A stretch of DNA of 10,956 nucleotides from NCBI GenBank assembly GCA_964530165.1, contig CAZGYE010000198.1, forward strand, positions 1-10,956. Direction: 5' to 3'. The stretch comes from CAZGYE01 sp964530165 (GTDB taxonomy: Bacteria > Planctomycetota > Planctomycetia > Planctomycetales > Planctomycetaceae). A model generated the notes under the pieces. It saw nothing but the letters and a program-made list of their open reading frames with translations. It was not told the origin of the DNA and ran no database searches. Positions within the stretch are counted from its first letter, which is position 1. Every line of letters begins with the position of its first letter. The position numbers and the translations under genes are program-made. Below, in pieces: positions 9,701 through 10,956 of the stretch.

Positions 9701-10956
9701 CAGGGATCCGAAGGCAACGACTTGATTAATGGTGAGGCCGGAGACGACAGCCTCGACGGCGGCGGGGGTGCCGATACTCTGTTCGGCGGAGCCGGGAAGG
9801 ATACCATCAATGGTGGTGATGGAAGCGATCTGCTGGACGGCGGGCGGAACAGCGATACGCTCTCTGGTGACGACTTGAACGATACCATCACCTGGGAGAC
9901 GGGAGACGGCGTTGACCACATCGACGGCGGACGCGGTTGGGACCAGATTGAGATCACGACGGGAACCGTCAATGATCAGTTCAGGGTCGCGGCAGACGAC
10001 GAGAAGCTAAACATCTTTCACCGGCAGCCGTGGCAGGTCGTGCCCGTGACGCCGGTCATCATCTCGGAAGGGACCGAGGAGGTGTTTGCCGAGACCGGCC
10101 ACGGGGCCGATACGGTCATCGTCGACGACTTGTCCGGCATCGCCGACATTCAACGGCTGACGTTCAATCTGGACGGCGGATACGATCGGCTGGACGCCTC
10201 GGCTCAGGCCAATCCGATGGTCCGGATCGACGTGAACGGTGCAGGCGGCAGCGACACGATATTCGGCGGGGCCGGCGGCGATTCGATCGACGGAGGCGAC
10301 AAACATGACAGTCTCTCCGGCGGCGCTGGCGACGACACCATTACCGGCGGGCCGGGCGTCGATAAGCTGTTCGGTGGTTCCGGCGATGACTCGCTCAGCG
10401 GGCAAGCCGGCCGTGACTTCCTGCGGGGGCAGGGCGGCAACGATACGCTCGACGGCGGCGACGCGGGCGACGACCTGTACGGCGGGGCCGATGACGACGT
10501 GATCTCCGGCGGAGCCGGCGACGACAGCGCCCAGGGCGAAACCGGCGACGACATCCTCGACGGCGGCGACGGGAACGACACGCTCCGCGGCGGCGACGGG
10601 AACGATCTCTTGAGCGGGCGGGCCGACGTCGATTCGCTGGCCGGTGACGCCGGCGACGACACGCTCTTTGGCGGCGCCGACTCCGACACCGTGCTGGGCG
10701 GGAACGGCGACGACGAGCTGTTCGGCGGCGACGGGACGGTCCTGGTGCTCGACGGCGACGATTTTCTGAACGGCAACAACGGCGCCGATACGCTCGTCGG
10801 CGAACAGGGCGACGACACGCTGTTGGGCGGGGCCGGTGACGACCAGCTCGGGTTTGCTACTCTCCGAGGAGAGAACGGAGCCCAAACTATTCTCGCAGAG
10901 AACGGAGACGACCAGCTCAACGGCAATGCCGGCAACGACACGATGCGGGGCGGCCA
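3770..10956 (+). CDS. Giant secreted RTX / Calx-beta multidomain protein, 3' end outside window
   Basis: The frame stays open for 2395 codons with no stop or frameshift and runs off the window. The N terminus is basic (RTTPRRRGRRES) and then has ERLEDRTLLSV (44-54), a LEPR-XLL-type motif of giant exported planctomycete proteins. A conventional signal peptide is not obvious.

Approximate domains: RTX block 149-407; Calx-beta 416-544 ending in IIDDD; unassigned beta-rich region 545-886 containing DLFRYFDGEL; Calx-beta 887-1020; RTX 1027-1114; Calx-beta 1118-1228; diverged Calx-beta-like 1229-1407 ending in ILDDE; unassigned, possibly propeller-like region 1408-1799 with GLAFDGRTLYVL; Calx-beta 1800-1952; RTX 1965-2062; linker 2063-2157; RTX 2158-2395.

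RTX nonapeptides (GGxGxDxUx) wind into Ca2+-filled beta-rolls, and Calx-beta modules are Ca2+-binding Ig-like folds common in adhesins. A cell-surface or matrix adhesin is the likely role. No enzymatic motif is visible in the part present, and the export route is unknown because the C terminus is missing. Confidence 0.93.
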   Translation, partial: MLLTSWLHSLGMAPSLKSRNTSRTTPRRRGRRESNRQPVASQVERLEDRTLLSVAARFIAASNTLRITTDTSDSVVVTVSGSPTEPAPTLSPAGQPLTKYVLVNNEEPTTGPLQADQVEAIFVLAGQGENNIDLSGVLIADFPNMSQATIDGGHGADTIVGSEFADSLLGNHGDDTIQGGRGADTINGGDGNDLINAFRNTLTAVVGNDTITTATITPTLGQGDDSILGGDGDDTILGGAARAQTVPSGTGSDTIFGADSVLSGANADTIFFFGEDTIDAGNGDDLINVHIDTITTVTPADTVTGTPAETVESYILFADPGADSLVGGDGSDTIFGGAGTDTINGNGGDDWLHGGGDNDKLFGGADNDTLFGGAGDDTLRGQNGADSLVGQEDSDLLDGGSGDDTLESTNLSLLPQISISNPDPVVELDPGSFPTLTFEITLNESSDNWVAVDVETSETTAAEPMLRYPGENNQATSSGPNADFEVLKTTTVVFRPGEVRQTVSVHVISDTRDEDVEEFFVILSNPRHAEIADPVGRATIIDDDTANHLSQLLDKAESPTGGTRTRLADAHVLSTNDPSDPADGDGTVTIPVDGFGSFGSDFTAGVGVGGDALFDPIDPPDPNTPGGKTTIPAGGTTAASGIALRIGANTEFLSTGFDSEGGNLPPQRVTGTRLGATSTFTDRSDALRFDLVQQVVLEEDVNGNPQGSTLIQTYTITNVGRGTLGFDLFRYFDGELGFANPAPPPNTTEADGGTLFFNEVDGTFILFQTDSETFQIPDVEGDNDPFVGVAAIGGEQMTAGRWEIGEEPHLDASGQLTTASLLTKIAAGGQLSETIINDNNGDRAVDAIALTNVSLALANHFSLAAGDTDTYTTYTFFGPELPDLNVPRFSVQDIESPGAVEGDVGATTFSVVVTLEEPPTRDVQVDFELISGTAVDRGGEADYQPLVLGEGTLEFNAGGPVQRSFTVLVNGDQRVERDENFFVRLSNPQRRVESPDGGIVTEPFGAIGKGIAEITIRDDDLQDLAEGDDTLRGGTGNDTLTGGPGDDRIDGRGGHDSATGGEGADSLFGGSGRDTLDGNAGGDIVAGQSGVDTLLGGGAADSLNGGSGDDFLVSALPGLSITDMVVTEGADGESTPLDFVVQLSQPSDWEVTVDFETTDETAVASSDYIPMPKTTFTFLPGETRKTVRVDILGDDVRELPETFFALLSNPTNATVTLPSATVTILDDDGTLPQLRVSRADSPGHLVLDPDVGERVVTPVFADPAKDPDPTDDDVQFGNNELVIGVKEKDGPDDPQPVKFTVELTLPVGENFRDGEKFTVRWRTVQLTGDSAAIAGEEFEIVDGPLLTFEADPLTSSQTLTQTFTVNVLGDTKVEPTESFAVELFDLSGNAVFADTGQRPIINILDDEEIVFALDGESDQLYRLQIPETSDFFEIDDVVNLNTLAGFPPNPNFGGNGEPTRDGLAFDGRTLYVLRGEWSAQRQANVRPVLASLDPNTLEVLRTDTLPPLPFGARLGGLGATMAHPGPNGPVPAVYILVDYGDVQQLTPSPRPDRGASPIPGDRDLDETQNDPGELDGSRNEEIWIWDTTNHEFIDFSSSSSPINVGELFNPRLAGQAPPEGSSGTGAEIHFDLTGGIGSFTDSGRTTIVAFDRIGARGDGRTDTRPASLPGNSARNRQVTSGFLNAADEVQFINAETGQVFFSFDPFAASSPISTPPNSDDAATFVSGVAVVEIDNQFAVLLSWNDDPTNSGTNFVTAYDRAGVPFRLINFRTGPGGISSDAVITAMGFDGLTGDDPLGPPRISVRDGDANMENAPDNIDLVQEGDVGTTTVTFVVTMDRASQQSETIGYRTVAGRASGDDFISNKGIITFQPLAGGEPGETQKTIEIEVRGDLLDEFGDDLAGPNVLKENFFLEIFDPTTDPETAKMLNGGPGLQTAIISDTLGEAFIVDDDTGALPIPPADLVGDTLVGDDGADTIQGSEGNDLINGEAGDDSLDGGGGADTLFGGAGKDTINGGDGSDLLDGGRNSDTLSGDDLNDTITWETGDGVDHIDGGRGWDQIEITTGTVNDQFRVAADDEKLNIFHRQPWQVVPVTPVIISEGTEEVFAETGHGADTVIVDDLSGIADIQRLTFNLDGGYDRLDASAQANPMVRIDVNGAGGSDTIFGGAGGDSIDGGDKHDSLSGGAGDDTITGGPGVDKLFGGSGDDSLSGQAGRDFLRGQGGNDTLDGGDAGDDLYGGADDDVISGGAGDDSAQGETGDDILDGGDGNDTLRGGDGNDLLSGRADVDSLAGDAGDDTLFGGADSDTVLGGNGDDELFGGDGTVLVLDGDDFLNGNNGADTLVGEQGDDTLLGGAGDDQLGFATLRGENGAQTILAENGDDQLNGNAGNDTMRGG
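4214..4990 (+). repeat. RTX nonapeptide block 1 of the giant protein
   Basis: This block has residues about 149-407 with repeated GGxGxDTU units such as GGHGADTIVG, GGRGADTING and GGAGDDTLRG. Two Thr-rich inserts break the 9-residue register, one around 4364-4435 (TITTATITPTL) and one around 4640-4714 (DTITTVTPADTVTGTPAET). It ends GGSGDDTLES just before the first Calx-beta domain. Each complete turn of such a beta-roll normally holds one Ca2+ (family knowledge). Confidence 0.9.
5402..6427 (+). other. Unassigned beta-rich region of the giant protein
   Basis: This part encodes residues 545-886, between two Calx-beta domains. An N-terminal stretch of low complexity, rich in Asp, Pro and Gly (about 575-625), precedes a denser, probably beta-sandwich part containing RFDLVQQVVLEED, TLIQTYTITNVG, FDLFRYFDGEL and, near the end, NHFSLAAGDTDTYTTYTFFG. 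Similar segments, with a phrase about an intact sequence of strands around a YFDG motif, occur in my memory of large bacterial surface proteins, but I cannot name a family. No catalytic motif is recognisable. Confidence 0.5.
6848..7111 (+). repeat. RTX nonapeptide block 2 of the giant protein
   Basis: This block covers residues 1027-1114 in an almost uninterrupted nine-residue register: GDDTLRGGTGNDTLTGG, GPGDDRIDG, GSGRDTLDG, GGSGDDFLVS. It sits directly after the DDD end of one Calx-beta domain and directly before the next. One unit (GGGAADSLNG) has Ala at the usual Gly position. Confidence 0.9.
7991..9166 (+). other. Unassigned, possibly beta-propeller region of the giant protein
   Basis: This part encodes residues 1408-1799. 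Strand-like segments recur: IVFALDGESDQLYRL, GLAFDGRTLYVLRG, PVLASLDPNTLEVL, EEIWIWDTTNHEFI, TTIVAFDRIG, VQFINAETGQVFFSF and FVTAYDRAGVPF. Such display-and-label phrases recall PQQ- or kelch-like propeller blades, but no canonical blade motif is clear. By eye the segment is less GC-rich in third codon positions than the RTX blocks. Function is unknown; carbohydrate or protein binding would be a guess. Confidence 0.4.
9662..9955 (+). repeat. RTX nonapeptide block 3 of the giant protein
   Basis: This block covers residues 1965-2062, starting GDTLVGDDGADTIQG and continuing through GGGGADTLFG and GGAGKDTING. The register is lost after SDTLSGDDLNDTITW and resumes briefly at HIDGGRGWDQIEI. A linker (residues 2063-2157) with NLDGGYDRLDASAQAN follows. 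This kind of linker often joins beta-roll blocks in large RTX proteins. Confidence 0.85.
10241..10956 (+). repeat. RTX nonapeptide block 4 of the giant protein, cut by window edge
   Basis: This block covers residues 2158-2395, about 26 nonapeptide lengths, and is still running at the edge. Units include GGAGGDSIDG, GGAGDDTITG, GGSGDDSLSG and GGDGNDTLRG. The register is disturbed twice: at GGDGTVLVLDGDDFLNG (near 10730-10770) and at GDDQLGFATLRGENGAQTI (10835-10891). Closely similar codons recur between units (GGCGACGACACG and variants), consistent with growth by in-frame duplication. Confidence 0.9.
10838..10918 (+). repeat. In-frame direct repeats inside RTX block 4
   Basis: GACGACCAGCTC occurs at 10838-10849 and again at 10907-10918, 69 nt (23 codons) apart. 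Inside, AGAGAACGGAG occurs at 10870-10880 and 10897-10907, exactly 27 nt (one nonapeptide) apart. CTCTCC/GGAGAG (10860-10865 and 10868-10873) forms a tight palindrome. The segment reads less GC-rich than its surroundings and the 23-codon step does not fit the nine-residue period. Confidence 0.7.

Noticed and set aside
10007..10885. A 292-codon minus-strand frame, and a second 245-codon frame at 10204-10941
   Set aside because: Both are antisense shadows of RTX block 4, with Val/Ala- or Ser/Pro-rich low-complexity translations and no recognisable domain.
4214..10956. The regularly spaced short DNA repeats could suggest a CRISPR array or tandem satellite
   Set aside because: The repeats are in frame, encode RTX nonapeptides, and vary at the DNA level; there are no identical repeats with unique spacers.

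Overview
The window looks like a piece of a GC-rich chromosome, most likely from a planctomycete (Planctomycetota, perhaps Pirellulales-like). The taxonomic call is an inference from three things. The last gene has an N-terminal ERLEDRTLLSV motif of the LEPR-XLL type, which marks giant secreted proteins in this phylum. A dispersed-type inverted repeat built on ACCACGGATTAC lies upstream. The last gene is also a very large surface-type protein made of Calx-beta and RTX modules. No phylogenetic test could be run.

Layout, all genes on the + strand. Positions 1-1087 hold no convincing gene. They contain a long imperfect inverted repeat (436-552), a smaller hairpin (365-397) and a few short repeat-like scraps. 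Positions 1088-2593 encode a full-length rhamnulokinase (RhaB, 501 aa). Positions 2577-3527 encode the signal-recognition-particle receptor FtsY (316 aa, compact N+G form); its start lies inside the end of rhaB, so the two are probably co-transcribed. A 242-bp spacer follows. From 3770 to the right edge of the window one reading frame stays open for 2395 codons with no stop: a giant, multidomain, calcium-binding, secreted or cell-surface protein whose 3' end lies outside the window.

The giant protein has an orderly architecture. After the N-terminal planctomycete motif come RTX block 1, a Calx-beta domain, an unassigned beta-rich region, a second Calx-beta, RTX block 2, and a third Calx-beta. 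Then follow a diverged Calx-beta-like segment, a roughly 390-residue region that could be a beta-propeller, another Calx-beta, RTX block 3, a linker and RTX block 4, which is still running at the window edge. RTX nonapeptides (GGxGxDxUx) and Calx-beta domains both bind calcium, so a rigid, Ca2+-stabilised adhesin or matrix protein outside the cell is the natural reading. Its ligand cannot be read from the sequence.

FtsY docks SRP-ribosome complexes at the inner membrane, and RhaB phosphorylates L-rhamnulose. They share no obvious pathway, and the overlap is best read as transcriptional convenience. I saw no CRISPR array, tRNA, rRNA, transposase, toxin-antitoxin pair or defence cassette. I do not see a new multi-gene system here; the most noteworthy items are the architecture of the giant protein and the non-coding repeats at the left.
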